A stretch of DNA of 64,000 bases. It comes from Emticicia oligotrophica DSM 17448 (GTDB taxonomy: Bacteria > Bacteroidota > Bacteroidia > Cytophagales > Spirosomataceae). Each line of letters starts with the position of its first letter. Position 1 is the stretch's first letter. The notes below the pieces were generated by a model. It searched no databases. It saw only the letters and a list, made by a program, of their open reading frames with translations, and was not told the DNA's origin. A program made the translations under genes and the position numbers. Where the stretch lies: NCBI RefSeq assembly GCF_000263195.1, contig NC_018748.1, forward strand, positions 4,402,001 to 4,466,000. Reading direction: 5' to 3'. Below are positions 63,624 through 64,000 of this stretch, piece after piece.

Positions 63624-63631
63624 TAACCTTG
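63624..63631 (+). promoter_or_regulatory. Probable -7 box of the second amylase gene
   Basis: TAACCTTG is one base from TAnnTTTG, 8 bases before the ATG at 63639. This would give a near-leaderless mRNA, so confidence is low. Confidence 0.3.
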
Positions 63632-63638
63632 CATAGAA

Positions 63639-64000
63639 ATGAATAAACTAATTGCGATTGCGTTTTTGGTGTTAAGCCATTTTGCATTAGCTCAAAAAAC
63701 AAAAAAAATGACCAAAGAAAATTCTAACTTACCTAAATCAGACAAATTAGTAGTATATCAAATTTACACTCGCCTTTTTGGAAACCTTAAAACAACCAAC
63801 AAGTTTTATGGGAGTATCGAAGAGAATGGGTGTGGAAAGTTTAATGATATTAATGATAAAGCATTAAGCGAACTAAAAAAGTTTGGGGTATCTCATGTTT
63901 GGTTTACTGGGGTTATTGAACATGCAACCATGACCGACTACTCAAATTACGGTATCCCTCAAGATAATCCATTAGTGGTTAAAGGAATCGCTGGTTCGCC
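63639..64000 (+). CDS. Exported GH13 alpha-amylase-like enzyme, partial (3' end outside window)
   Basis: Only the first 120 codons are present. I translated from the ATG at 63639: signal peptide MNKLIAIAFLVLSHFALAQ, then KLVVYQIYTRLFGN and KALSELKKFGVSHVWFTGVIEHATMTDYSNYG. These are the first barrel strands of the alpha-amylase family (YQIYTRLFG corresponds to the usual YQIxPRxF). It is divergent from the GH13-pgmB-GH65 unit and very likely belongs to the same maltodextrin locus. Confidence 0.85.
   Translation, partial: MNKLIAIAFLVLSHFALAQKTKKMTKENSNLPKSDKLVVYQIYTRLFGNLKTTNKFYGSIEENGCGKFNDINDKALSELKKFGVSHVWFTGVIEHATMTDYSNYGIPQDNPLVVKGIAGS

Noticed and set aside
1-64000. CRISPR arrays, rRNA or tRNA genes, IS elements and prophage
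   Set aside because: I saw no spaced direct repeats, no conserved tRNA or rRNA segments and no transposase or integrase. A covariance-model scan was not possible here, so short RNAs could be missed.

Overview
The window looks like a chromosomal segment of a Bacteroidota bacterium, most likely of the order Cytophagales (genus not resolved). The DNA is AT-rich. Several genes are preceded by the Bacteroidota-type -7 box TAnnTTTG, in four cases with a correctly spaced TTG at -33, and Shine-Dalgarno sequences are mostly absent. Family content agrees: a TonB-dependent receptor, an ABC permease fused to an M1 peptidase, DUF2452, reg_prop propellers, secreted proteins sharing a C-terminal sorting-type domain, and the phylum's typical LeuRS and MenE. 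No rRNA, tRNA, CRISPR array, IS element, integrase or phage gene was recognised. No gene-free stretch exceeds 300 bases.

Layout. 1-5 kb (minus strand): a membrane-anchored VWA-like protein cut by the window edge, the ECF sigma factor just upstream of it, a TonB-dependent receptor with a small membrane protein, and a hypothetical gene. 5-14.6 kb: prs and rplY, an ABC ATPase plus permease-peptidase fusion, DUF2452, a Rieske lipoprotein, and menE overlapped by an unknown gene. 14.6-20.5 kb (mostly minus): HD hydrolase, methionine-type aminotransferase, an XRE regulator with an operator-like site, a lactamase-fold hydrolase, two tandem DinB paralogues and an unknown. 20.6-31.6 kb: a large secreted BNR-propeller protein, a secreted repeat protein, an EVE-domain protein, two secreted paralogues, a methyltransferase and a TPR lipoprotein. 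31.6-44.7 kb: thrS, infC (without rpmI-rplT behind it), a PIG-L deacetylase, a membrane pyrophosphatase, a secreted sugar-dehydrogenase-like protein, leuS and an unusual exported DUF62 protein.

44.7-53.4 kb is a tight five-gene minus-strand unit plus a divergent PqaA-like hydrolase: a BNR sialidase-like protein, a propeller/toroid protein, a YidR-like propeller, a DapA/NanA-family aldolase and an SSS symporter. It reads as a complete secreted-hydrolysis, uptake and aldol-cleavage route for an unidentified acidic sugar, and is the best candidate for an undescribed system. 53.4-58.4 kb is a branched-chain acyl-CoA (leucine-type) catabolic group: enoyl-CoA hydratase, HMG-CoA lyase, acyl-CoA dehydrogenase and the methylcrotonyl-CoA carboxylase carboxyltransferase subunit. 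58.5-64 kb is a maltodextrin unit: GH13 amylase, beta-phosphoglucomutase and GH65 maltose phosphorylase, with a divergent second amylase cut by the window end.

Two intergenic pieces stand out structurally. 55210-55455 is a palindrome-rich insert with imperfect terminal inverted repeats. 58365-58503 is a nested, three-helix foldable element between two convergent genes. Three genes (the methyltransferase at 29304, the symporter at 46201 and HMG-CoA lyase at 55167) appear to use TTG start codons.
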